The translations under genes were made by a program, and so were the position numbers. From Geobacillus icigianus (GTDB lineage Bacteria > Bacillota > Bacilli > Bacillales > Anoxybacillaceae), in the NCBI RefSeq assembly GCF_000750005.1, contig NZ_JPYA01000162.1:1-64000 (forward strand): a stretch of DNA of 64,000 nt, given 5' to 3'. How positions within the stretch are numbered: the first letter of the stretch is position 1; each line of letters starts with the position of its first letter. Under the pieces are notes generated by a model. That model was not told where the DNA came from and did not search any database. It saw nothing but the letters and a program-made list of their open reading frames with translations. Below, piece after piece: positions 7,662-15,373 of this stretch.

Positions 7662-8632
7662 AATTTGTCCAATTCGTTGAATACGGTGGGCCCGATGTCT
7701 TGCGTGTTTGCGAAGGAGAACGCCCGAAGCCCACAGGTCGGCAAGTATTGATCGAAGCCGAAGCGATCGGTGTCAACTATGCCGATACAGCCCGGCGGGA
7801 AGGGCGCTACGTGGTGCCGACGCCGCTTCCGTTCATACCGGGGACGGAGGTGGCCGGCGTTGTTTGCGAGGTTGGTCCGGAGGTGCAAACGGTCCGTCCA
7901 GGGCAGCGCGTCGTCGCGTTGATTGAGTCGGGGGGCTACGCCGAGTGTGTCGCTGTTGACGAGCGGGCGGTCGTGCCGCTTCCGGACGGCATGGATGCCC
8001 GGCAGGCGGCGGCTTTGCCGGTGCAAGGGCTGAGCGCCTACCATATTCTCAAAACGATGGGCCGCTTAGAGGAAGGAGAAACCGTGCTCGTTCACGCCGC
8101 TGCCGGCGGCGTTGGAACGATCGCCGTCCAGCTGGCGAAACGGTTCGGCGCCAAAACGGTCATCGCCACGGCGAGTACGGAGGAAAAACGGGCGCTCGCC
8201 CAACAGCTTGGCGCTGATGTTGCCATTGATTATACAAAAGACAGCTGGGCCGCGGACGTGATGGAGGCGACCGGTGGCCGCGGCATCGATGTCGCCTTGG
8301 AAATGGCGGGCGGCGACGTCTTTCATCAGACGCTCGATTGCCTTGCTCCGTTCGGCCGTCTTGTCGTCTACGGGGCGGCGAGCGGGGAGATGACGCGTCT
8401 CAATCCGGTTCGTCTCATGGCGAAAAACTGGTCCGTCATCGGTTTCTTTTTGCCGCAAATCATGCGAAAGCGGGCGCTGTACGAACAAAGTTTGCGCGAA
8501 TTGCTTTCATGGGTGCAAGACGGGAGCTTGCAGCTGACGATCGGCGGCGTCTACCCGCTTGAGCAGGCGCCGATGGTACATAAACTTCTTCAAGAGCGGA
8601 AAACGCACGGCAAGCTGCTGCTTGTGCCATAA
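7658..8632 (+). CDS. Zinc-independent quinone oxidoreductase (MDR family)
   Basis: NADPH-dependent medium-chain reductase of 324 residues, similar to QorA/zeta-crystallin. GVNYADTARREG lies near residue 44, PFIPGTEVAG near 64, and the NADPH Rossmann motif AAAGGVGTIAVQLAK near 150. No zinc-binding Cys/His set is visible. Such enzymes reduce quinones or enoyl substrates. It overlaps the ComB-like gene by 4 bases (ATGA), which indicates translational coupling, and is the last gene of the cluster. A 10-bp hairpin follows at 8643. Confidence 0.9.
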   Translation: MKFVQFVEYGGPDVLRVCEGERPKPTGRQVLIEAEAIGVNYADTARREGRYVVPTPLPFIPGTEVAGVVCEVGPEVQTVRPGQRVVALIESGGYAECVAVDERAVVPLPDGMDARQAAALPVQGLSAYHILKTMGRLEEGETVLVHAAAGGVGTIAVQLAKRFGAKTVIATASTEEKRALAQQLGADVAIDYTKDSWAADVMEATGGRGIDVALEMAGGDVFHQTLDCLAPFGRLVVYGAASGEMTRLNPVRLMAKNWSVIGFFLPQIMRKRALYEQSLRELLSWVQDGSLQLTIGGVYPLEQAPMVHKLLQERKTHGKLLLVP

Positions 8633-8642
8633 GGAACGAAAA

Positions 8643-8670
8643 GGGTGTCCAGACACGGAGCTGGACACCC
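8643..8670 (+). terminator. Hairpin after the quinone reductase gene
   Basis: GGGTGTCCAG and CTGGACACCC form a perfect 10-bp stem with an 8-base loop. No U-run follows, so termination may be weak or the hairpin may be a remnant of the terminator-associated repeat seen elsewhere. Confidence 0.5.
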
Positions 8671-8708
8671 GCAACTTCCTGAACGTAGTCGGCATCCGCC
8701 AGCTACGT

Positions 8709-8834
8709 TTAGAAGGTTGGTGAAACGTCGCTGCTTCCCTTCATCAAATGAGTGAAAAAACAGACCGATGCAACAAGGTTTTTCTCGTTGAGAAATGAGA
8801 TGGAAAAGCACGAGTACATCACCGGCCTCTTAGG
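8709..8834 (+). repeat. MITE-like repeat, copy B
   Basis: TTAGAAGGTTGGTGA at the left and TCACCGGCCTCTTAG at the right are imperfect inverted ends. The inside contains CTTCCCTTCATCAAATGAGTG and ATGCAACAAGGTTTTTCTCG, shared with the copies at 25.1 and 46.9 kb. Length about 126 bp. It is non-coding. Confidence 0.75.
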
Positions 8835-8949
8835 AGACCGGTCATTGAAGAGAGCAAGCCGCTGATCAAGCCCGTTTCTCCAATAGAAAAGCTTTGTCGC
8901 ATTAGGATCGCCTGTCAAACGATTCCCCATTGCTTAAAAGAAACAACCG

Positions 8950-9065
8950 TTTTTCACCGGCCTTTTCGCGATGTATCGACTAGCCTCTGTTTTGGCTGTT
9001 AGGAGGAACAAGCCGTGAACTACTCCCACTTCGCTTTGCTTGAAGTGGGAGACTTCTTTCGCAAT
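8950..9065 (+). mobile_element. Solo IS200/IS605-like end with hairpin (remnant)
   Basis: CTCCCACTTC (9023-9032) and GAAGTGGGAG (9042-9051) form a perfect 10-bp hairpin with a 9-base loop, preceded by GTTAGGAGGAACAAGCCGTG. This hairpin type is known at the ends of IS200/IS605-family and tnpB-bearing elements in Geobacillus. No TnpA or TnpB frame is present on either side, so this is a remnant or a solo end. Assignment rests on memory of such ends. Confidence 0.45.
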
Positions 9066-9099
9066 TATGTTAAAAAAGAACCGGTGTGGATCGCGCCCA

Positions 9100-10257
9100 T
9101 TACGGCCGCCGCCGTTTTTGTTGAATGTACCGCTCGAGCCGATCGAGTCCTTCCTTTAACACATCGAGCGAATAGGCGTACGACAGTCGGACGTGGCCTT
9201 CACCGTAGTCGGAAAAGGCGCTGCCGGGAACGAGGGCGACGCCGGCGTTTTCGACGGCATCGAGGGCGAAATCGAACGAAGACATGCCAAAGGCGGCAAT
9301 CGACGGAAACAAATAAAACGCCCCGTCCGGCTTTTCCACCGGCAGCCCCATGGCGGTGAGACGACCGTAGGCGTACTCAAGCCGCTCCAGATAGGCGGCG
9401 CGCATCGTCTCGGCGTCGTTTTTGCCGGCGGTGAGCGCCTCGAGCGCCGCTTTTTGGCTGATCGATGATGTGCACGAGACGCTGTACTGGTGCACTTTGA
9501 TCATTTGTTCAACGGCGAACGCTGGGGCGAAGACGAATCCGATGCGCCAACCGGTCATCGAGTGCGATTTGCTTAAGCCGTTGATCACGATCGTCTGCTC
9601 CGGCAGCCATTCGGCGATCGAGCGGTGGCGTCCGCGATAGACGAGCTCGCTGTAAATTTCATCAGACACGATCCAAATCGGCCGCCCTTGCAAAAGCGAA
9701 GCGATGCGGGCCAACTCTTCAGCCGCCAGCGCCGTCCCTGTTGGGTTGGATGGATAGGGAAGGATCACGCAGCGCGTCTTTTCTGTCAAATAAGGCGCAA
9801 TGAGCTCAGCCGACAGACGGAACCCGTTTGGCCTTGTGTCGATGTACACCGGTTTTGCCCCACATAAACGGATGAGCGGCTCATAGCCGGGATAGACCGG
9901 TGCGGGAAGGAGCACTTCCGTTCCTTCCTCTAAAATCGTGCGAAACACGATATCAAGCGCTTGGCTGGCGCCGACGGTGGCGATGACTTCGTCCGGCGTG
10001 TAGCGGAGGCCGTACTTGTCAGCAACGAATTGGCAAGCCGCTTGGCGCAGCTCAAGCAGCCCAGCGTTGGCGGTGTACGTGGTGAAACCAGCGGCGATCG
10101 CTTCCTGGGCGGCGGTTTTGACATGTTCGGGCGTTGGAAAGTCGGGCTGGCCGATCGTCAGTGAGATCACTCCTGGTCGGCCGGCGACGAGGTTGAAAAA
10201 CTGGCGGATGCCTGATATTTGGATGGATTGGACGCGTGGCTGAATGAGGTGTTTCAT
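9100..10257 (-). CDS. patA: PLP aminotransferase PatA (N-acetyl-LL-diaminopimelate aminotransferase type)
   Basis: Class I/II aminotransferase of 385 residues. TIGQPDFPTP lies near residue 35, PYPSNPTGT near 168, and SKSHSMTGWR carries the PLP Lys near 231. In B. subtilis PatA makes N-acetyl-LL-diaminopimelate in the acetyl branch of lysine synthesis. The other two branch enzymes, DapH and DapL, lie 12-14 kb downstream. Gene order supports the name: B. subtilis has patA-cheV-ykyB, and ykyB lies here at 17 kb. cheV is absent. Other aspartate aminotransferase-like roles cannot be excluded. Confidence 0.85.
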   Translation of the reverse strand: MKHLIQPRVQSIQISGIRQFFNLVAGRPGVISLTIGQPDFPTPEHVKTAAQEAIAAGFTTYTANAGLLELRQAACQFVADKYGLRYTPDEVIATVGASQALDIVFRTILEEGTEVLLPAPVYPGYEPLIRLCGAKPVYIDTRPNGFRLSAELIAPYLTEKTRCVILPYPSNPTGTALAAEELARIASLLQGRPIWIVSDEIYSELVYRGRHRSIAEWLPEQTIVINGLSKSHSMTGWRIGFVFAPAFAVEQMIKVHQYSVSCTSSISQKAALEALTAGKNDAETMRAAYLERLEYAYGRLTAMGLPVEKPDGAFYLFPSIAAFGMSSFDFALDAVENAGVALVPGSAFSDYGEGHVRLSYAYSLDVLKEGLDRLERYIQQKRRRP

Positions 10258-10412
10258 GGCGTGTCCACCTTTCTTTTTTTCTCTATTGTATCATTGTTCA
10301 ACGCAAACGGAAAAACGAAAATCAGCCCCATTTCCGTTTGGGTGGTTTCCGCAGACGGAAAGGGGGCCTACGTTGCGATGGATGATTCACACTCCAATTT
10401 CGTTCGCTCCTT
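10258..10412. other. Spacer between IDEAL-protein gene and patA
   Basis: On the minus strand this follows the IDEAL gene and precedes patA. TTTCCGT (10330 region) and ACGGAAA pair as a possible hairpin. CACC right before patA is part of its GGTGGAC ribosome binding site. No gene is seen. Confidence 0.4.
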
Positions 10413-10640
10413 TTACGCGCCGTATTTTTTCAACAAGTCATTGTATTGGGCGGAAAGCTGCAAAAACAGCGGCTTGTTGCCGGCGGCGAGCGCCTCGTCG
10501 ATTTGCTCCATTAATTTTTTTCGCTGAAATTGGAAAATCGCTTCGTTTAGAACCTGTTCGGCGATCGGTCCGTAACTGCTTTTTTCTTCCGGTTGGTTGA
10601 ACAAGACGGCGCCTTCGTTTGGATATTGTTTTTCGTACAT
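10413..10640 (-). CDS. Small IDEAL-domain protein
   Basis: 75-residue protein. The C-terminal half reads EQIDEALAAGNKPLFLQLS, which matches the IDEAL motif found in YpiB-type Bacillus proteins, where it mediates protein binding. The N-terminus (MYEKQYPNEGAV) is probably flexible. The start at 10640 is set by GGAGGGAATC just upstream on the minus strand; a longer in-frame extension to 11288 lies antisense to corA and is rejected. Function unknown. Confidence 0.75.
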   Translation of the reverse strand: MYEKQYPNEGAVLFNQPEEKSSYGPIAEQVLNEAIFQFQRKKLMEQIDEALAAGNKPLFLQLSAQYNDLLKKYGA

Positions 10641-10777
10641 CGTTGATTCCCTCCTATACGGGAACGAAATGGTTCCCTTTTTTATATTATCTTCGTTTTT
10701 GAAGCTAATGTAAAGAAAATTTCGATAAATATTTTTTGTCAATTTTTTCTCTACATGATTTGAATACCCGTTTTTTC

Positions 10778-10807
10778 TTGGGCGATAACAGACTTTTCGG
10801 TTATGAT
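10778..10807 (+). promoter_or_regulatory. Promoter candidate of the CorA-type gene
   Basis: TTGGGC (10778-10783) and TATGAT (10802-10807) are 18 bp apart. A transcript from here starts near 10814, which excludes the ATG at 10803 as start of the transporter. Confidence 0.5.
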
Positions 10808-10838
10808 AAAGAGAAGAAACAATGGCAGGGTGATGGAA

Positions 10839-11831
10839 ATGATTCGCACATGTATCGTGACAAAAGAATTTGAGATTTTGGCTGGGGTAGATCTTGCGAT
10901 GGTCAACAGTCCGGACGTTTCTTGGTATTGGGTCGACTTTCATGAGCCGACGGATGAGGAGTCGGAGCTGCTCGCGTCGTTTTTTCGCTTTCACCCGCTC
11001 GCGATTGAAGACTGCTTGGAATATGTGCAGCGGCCGAAGCTCGATTTTTACGACCGCTACTTGTTTGTCGTTCTCCATGCGATCGCTGGGATGACGCTCG
11101 AGGCTGAGGAGGTGGATTTGTTTGTCGGACAAAATTTCATCGTTTCGTTTCATAAGTCGGCCATCCACGCGGTCGATGAAGTGTGGGAGCGGCTCAAACA
11201 TGAGGCGGATGTTCAGCAGGGACCGTTTCATGTGATGTATCGGCTCATTGACAAACTCGTTGACGATTATTTTCCGCCGTTGTACCATATTGAAGACGTG
11301 CTGAACGATTTAGAGGAGAATACGAACAACGAACCGATTCATGACATCATTGAAAAAGTGTTCGACATTCGCAGCGATTTGTCAAAACTGCGGCGGACGA
11401 TTGTGCCGATGCGCGACTTATTGTACCGTATCACCCATTCCGACCGGCTGCAGCGCATGAAGGAGCGGCAGCTGTATTTCCATGATATTTACGATCATTT
11501 GCTCAAGCTGTCGGAAATGATTGAGACGAACCGGGAAATTACCGCGGACATCCGCGACAGCTATTTGTCGCTCAACTCGAATCGGATGAACAATATTATG
11601 ATGACGTTTACCGCCATCACGACGATTTTCATGCCTCTTACCTTCATCGCTGGCATTTATGGGATGAACTTTGACTATATGCCGGAGCTGCGTTGGAAAT
11701 ACGGCTATTTCGCCGTATTAGTGATCATGGCCGTAATCGGCATGACGATGTTCGTTTGGTTTAAACGCAACGGTTGGTTTCAGCTGCTCAAGAGCGACTG
11801 GGCGGATGAAGAACGGAAGCGGCGCCCCTAG
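10839..11831 (+). CDS. corA: CorA family divalent cation transporter
   Basis: Magnesium/cobalt channel of the CorA family, 330 residues. A long cytoplasmic helical domain is followed by two C-terminal membrane segments, with the signature GMN (residues 275-277) at the end of the first one in the phrase IAGIYGMNFDYMPE. The basic tail follows WFKRNGWF. The ATG at 10839 has AGGG 8 bases upstream; ATG 10803 lies before the inferred transcript start. It stands alone on its strand, with the IDEAL gene divergent. Confidence 0.92.
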   Translation: MIRTCIVTKEFEILAGVDLAMVNSPDVSWYWVDFHEPTDEESELLASFFRFHPLAIEDCLEYVQRPKLDFYDRYLFVVLHAIAGMTLEAEEVDLFVGQNFIVSFHKSAIHAVDEVWERLKHEADVQQGPFHVMYRLIDKLVDDYFPPLYHIEDVLNDLEENTNNEPIHDIIEKVFDIRSDLSKLRRTIVPMRDLLYRITHSDRLQRMKERQLYFHDIYDHLLKLSEMIETNREITADIRDSYLSLNSNRMNNIMMTFTAITTIFMPLTFIAGIYGMNFDYMPELRWKYGYFAVLVIMAVIGMTMFVWFKRNGWFQLLKSDWADEERKRRP

Positions 11832-11899
11832 CCGTATAAGCCAAGCGGTTCCCTTCATATACATAGCTATAGCGATGCGATCGCAAAGGAGGGAAACGG

Positions 11900-12550
11900 G
11901 TGGCAAAGGGAATTTGGGGAGTCGACTCGGCTCAGTCTGTTACGGAGCAACTGTTGCAATGCGTCCGGACCGAGCTAGGCGCTCCGAAATTTTGGGGCCG
12001 TTATTTAGTTCGGGTTCCAAACGTATCGGAAGGGTTGACACGGGAGGAAATCACGCGCATCCGCAACGACGGCATCAAAGTGTTGCCCATTTACAATGCG
12101 TTTCGCGAGGCGGTCGGCTATGCGAGCGGACAGGTGGCGGCGCGCAATGCGGTGTTCCATGCGCGACGGCTCGGCATTCCGAAAAACAAGCTGCTGTTTG
12201 CCAACATTGAAGATTTTTTCGCCGTAGACGCTGCTTGGATCGCCGCTTGGGTGGAAACGCTCTATCCGACCGGGTACCGGCCGGGGCTGTACGCTGACCC
12301 GACGAAAGGGGACTTTGCTGCCGCTTATTGTGAGGCGGTCAGCCGGAACAACCAAGTGGCCGTGCAAGCGGTCATTTGGAGCGCCGCACCAAGGCCGGGG
12401 GCGACGAAAGAGCAAAAAGCGCCCCGATACCAGCCGGCCGCCCCGCCTTGCAGCGCCAATGTCTGGGTGTGGCAGTACGGGCGCGACGCGGAGGTGTGTC
12501 CGGTCGATACGAATTTGGCTGACCGCCGCCTGCTTGATTTTTTGTATTGA
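11900..12550 (+). CDS. DUF1906 (glycoside-hydrolase-like) protein
   Basis: 216 residues; begins KGIWGVDSAQSV and contains WGRYLVRVPN, LPIYNAF, FANIEDFF and GYRPGLYADP, the layout of the DUF1906 TIM-barrel related to Rv2525c. No signal peptide is seen. The acidic residues in NIEDF may correspond to the catalytic position of GH25-like folds, but activity is unproven. The GTG start at 11900 follows AAAGGAGGG. A hairpin terminator follows at 12553. Confidence 0.75.
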   Translation: MAKGIWGVDSAQSVTEQLLQCVRTELGAPKFWGRYLVRVPNVSEGLTREEITRIRNDGIKVLPIYNAFREAVGYASGQVAARNAVFHARRLGIPKNKLLFANIEDFFAVDAAWIAAWVETLYPTGYRPGLYADPTKGDFAAAYCEAVSRNNQVAVQAVIWSAAPRPGATKEQKAPRYQPAAPPCSANVWVWQYGRDAEVCPVDTNLADRRLLDFLY

Positions 12551-12552
12551 GC

Positions 12553-12583
12553 GAAGCCGTTGCCGACAGCAGCGGCTTTTTGT
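12553..12583 (+). terminator. Rho-independent terminator
   Basis: AAGCCGTTGC pairs with GCAGCGGCTT around CGACA and runs into TTTTTG, just after the DUF1906 gene. Confidence 0.75.
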
Positions 12584-12715
12584 ATGGCGGTGAAAAGTGG
12601 AGCGGTTTTGAGTTTATTTTCTTTCATGTTTTGCTTCAGATCGATTATATTAGTAATAGGAAAAAGGACGGATTGGCGATTGGACGCAGACATATAGTCG
12701 GAAAGGAGGGGGAGC

Positions 12716-14347
12716 GTGGATCGATCGACCGCGTTGTTATTGGCACGCATGAAGGAGCAGTACGAACGATGGAAGGCGGGACCGCTGACCAGCCGGGAAT
12801 TCGCCCGGTTTTTGCGCGCCGTTGGCCGGGCGGCAACCGTGATCGGACGGCCTGACATCGCCGCCGAGGCCGAACGGTTGAGCCGTCAGGTGAACAGCGG
12901 CAAAGAGAAGGAATGGACGGCTGAAGAAGCGCTGGTGGAGATCGCTCCTCTTCTTCGCTGTTTCTATGAAGAGAAGGAAACGCCCTTTCCGCTCCCTCTC
13001 ATCAAAAGCGAACAGGAATCGGAAGCGACGATCCTCCTGTGCGGAAATGATCCGCTGTTTTTTACGTATCTTTGCCGCGCGCTGGATGCCGCGCCATGGC
13101 GGCTGCTCACGGTGCCGTCGCTCGAGCAGGCGGCGGCTTCGATCATTTGTCTTAGTCCGGACTGCCTCGTGGTCAGTCTTAGCGAGGAAGACGGGGAACC
13201 TTCTGCGTTGGCTAGTTTGTTGGAGAACGCCGGACGGCACCCGTATCTTCCCGTTGTGGTCATCAGCGCCGATGGGCGGAAAGAGACGCAGTTGAAATGC
13301 TATGAGCTCGGCGCCGATGATGTCGTGACCCCGACGGCCGCCGATGAGCTGTTTATCCGCATCCGCCGGTTGATCGAAAAAAAGAGAAAAATTGATGAGC
13401 TTGTATTGGTAGATGAATTGACAGGCGTCTATAACCGGAAATATTTGCCGCGCGTGTATGCCCGCCTCCGCAGCGATTTGGAACGTTCCGGCACGCCGAG
13501 TTGTTTAGCGCTCCTAGACCTCGACCATTTCAAACAGATCAACGATCGCTTCGGCCATTTGGCCGGCGACGCCGTGTTAAAGAAACTGGCTGATGTGCTC
13601 CTTCAGCATACGCGCGGCTTGGATACCGTCATTCGTTTTGGCGGGGAAGAGTTCATCGTTTGGCTGGCCCAAACGTCGAAACAGGAAGCGCGGGCGGTGC
13701 TTGAGCGTCTGCGGCACCAGTTCGAAGGCGAAGAAATCGTAGCTGACGGGTTCCGGCTGTCGTGCACGTTTTCTGCCGGTTTGGTGGAATGCGATCAAGC
13801 TGATGAATCGCTCGATCATTGGCTGCGTCTCGCTGATGCCGCGTTGTACGAAGCGAAAAAGAAGGGCGGCAATCGCATCGAGGAAGCTGGCGCGCCGTCC
13901 GCCCCTCACGATGGCGGCCAAGAGCGAAGCCAGCGCCGGCGAACGAGCGGGCGGCGGTGGGCGGTGGCCATCGTCGATGATGATGAACTGGCGCGGGCGG
14001 TCATTGCTGATCTTGTTCGCAAGTTGGCGGCTGAACAACAGCGGGAAGTGGACATTGAGGAGTTTGGCGACGGGCTTTCCTTTTTGCAGTCCCCGCTGTA
14101 CCGAGACGGTCGGCGGTTCATTGTGATTCTCGACCGGGTGATGCCGAAAATGGACGGTCTAGAGGTGCTTGAACGCCTCCGCCAAGAGCGGAAGCGATGC
14201 AAGGTGATGATGTTGACATCGCGCCACGATGAGCGGGAAATTGCCCATGCGTTGGAGCGCGGGGTGGATGAATATGTGACCAAGCCGTTCAAATGGCTTG
14301 AGCTGGAGGCGCGGCTGCGCCGGCTGCTGAGGGGGCTCGATTCGTAA
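12716..14347 (+). CDS. Diguanylate cyclase with pseudo-receiver and C-terminal receiver
   Basis: 543 residues. Residues 1-95 are helical; 103-225 form a receiver fold that lacks the phospho-acceptor (VVSL where Asp is expected) and the Lys; 226-390 form a GGDEF domain with the active-site GGEEF near 308 and an RxxD inhibitory site (RGLD) just before it; 420-541 form an intact receiver with VDDDE, phospho-Asp at about 473 (ILDRVMPKMDG), Thr in MLTS and Lys at about 523. It should make cyclic di-GMP under control of a sensor kinase not in this window. The GTG start follows AAAGGAGGGGG. It leads an operon with a HEAT protein and a polysaccharide synthase. Confidence 0.93.
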   Translation: MDRSTALLLARMKEQYERWKAGPLTSREFARFLRAVGRAATVIGRPDIAAEAERLSRQVNSGKEKEWTAEEALVEIAPLLRCFYEEKETPFPLPLIKSEQESEATILLCGNDPLFFTYLCRALDAAPWRLLTVPSLEQAAASIICLSPDCLVVSLSEEDGEPSALASLLENAGRHPYLPVVVISADGRKETQLKCYELGADDVVTPTAADELFIRIRRLIEKKRKIDELVLVDELTGVYNRKYLPRVYARLRSDLERSGTPSCLALLDLDHFKQINDRFGHLAGDAVLKKLADVLLQHTRGLDTVIRFGGEEFIVWLAQTSKQEARAVLERLRHQFEGEEIVADGFRLSCTFSAGLVECDQADESLDHWLRLADAALYEAKKKGGNRIEEAGAPSAPHDGGQERSQRRRTSGRRWAVAIVDDDELARAVIADLVRKLAAEQQREVDIEEFGDGLSFLQSPLYRDGRRFIVILDRVMPKMDGLEVLERLRQERKRCKVMMLTSRHDEREIAHALERGVDEYVTKPFKWLELEARLRRLLRGLDS

Positions 14348-15373
14348 ATGGCGCTGAAGATTGCCGTTTCCCTCACCTTCTTTTTGTTTGGGACGTTGAC
14401 CGCGGTGTTTGCGTATTTGATGGTGCGCAAGCGGCGGGAAAACCGGCGCCAAGCGGCGCTGCGCGCTGGCAAGGAACAGCTTCGGCTTCCGTTGCTCCGC
14501 TACTTGCTTGGCGACGAGGAACAGCCCCCTTGGCCGGCTTCTTTGCTGGAGCGAGAGGCGCTGCTTGAGCTGCTGGACGATTTTGCCGCGCTGTTGAAAG
14601 GGGAGCAAGTGCAGGCAAGGATTCGGGCGTTTGCCGAAGAATATTTTGAAGGCTGGCTGCGCCGCCGGTTGGCAAGTCGACATTGGGGAGAGAGAATGAA
14701 CGCGCTGTTTTTCATTGAGGATTTGCAGATGAAGGCGCTGCTAGCCGACATCGAGCGGCTGTATCGCTCCCGGATCGCTACCAAAGGGGAAGTGGTAAAA
14801 ATTTTGACGATTTTCGCCAAATTTGATTACCGCCCGGTTGTTGTGTACGTTCTTCAACCGAAACATGAGCTGACGGAATTTGCGTACCGCGTCATTTTTG
14901 GCCATATGAGCGAAAGGCTGCTCCAACAAGTAAAAAGGCGGTTTGCCGAGCTCCCGCCGGCAGGCCAATATGCATTGATCGACATCATCGGCATCCGCCG
15001 CCGTCAGGAACAGTCGTTTTTGCAAGAGCGGCTGGCATCGGAAGAGCTGGAAATCCGTGTCCGCGCGCTCAAGGCCATGGCGGAAATCGGCGCGCCGCTT
15101 CATGCGCGTCAGCTCGCGCACCATCTAAGTTCCCCGCACTGGCAGGAACGGTTGATGGCCGCCCGCCTTGCCGGTCGATGCCGCGAAGAACGGCTGCTTC
15201 CGCTTTTGTATGAACGGCTGTCTGACCGCTCCTTTGCGGTTCGTGCGGAGGCCGCTGCCGCTCTCGCGCGCCTCCCTAGTGGCCGCATCGCGTTGAACCG
15301 GGCGGCTCAGCAAGCCGATGACCGTTATGCTCGCGATATGGCCCGACAATGGTTGGAAGGCGGGGAAGGATGA
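14348..15373 (+). CDS. Membrane-anchored HEAT-repeat protein
   Basis: 341 residues. One N-terminal membrane segment (about residues 4-25, AVSLTFFLFGTLTAVFAYLM) is followed by a basic stretch and a cytoplasmic alpha-helical array; the last 120 residues show clear HEAT-like helix pairs (IRVRALKAMAEIGAP, ERLMAARLAG, FAVRAEAAAALARL). The ATG directly abuts the stop of the cyclase gene and its own end overlaps the glycosyltransferase start, so the three genes are translationally coupled. It may scaffold the synthase or link it to the cyclase; the role is not known. Confidence 0.85.
   Translation: MALKIAVSLTFFLFGTLTAVFAYLMVRKRRENRRQAALRAGKEQLRLPLLRYLLGDEEQPPWPASLLEREALLELLDDFAALLKGEQVQARIRAFAEEYFEGWLRRRLASRHWGERMNALFFIEDLQMKALLADIERLYRSRIATKGEVVKILTIFAKFDYRPVVVYVLQPKHELTEFAYRVIFGHMSERLLQQVKRRFAELPPAGQYALIDIIGIRRRQEQSFLQERLASEELEIRVRALKAMAEIGAPLHARQLAHHLSSPHWQERLMAARLAGRCREERLLPLLYERLSDRSFAVRAEAAAALARLPSGRIALNRAAQQADDRYARDMARQWLEGGEG

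Noticed and set aside
10641..11288. Extension of the IDEAL-domain frame into corA
   Set aside because: The extension is antisense to corA, and a clear ribosome site stands before the ATG at 10640.
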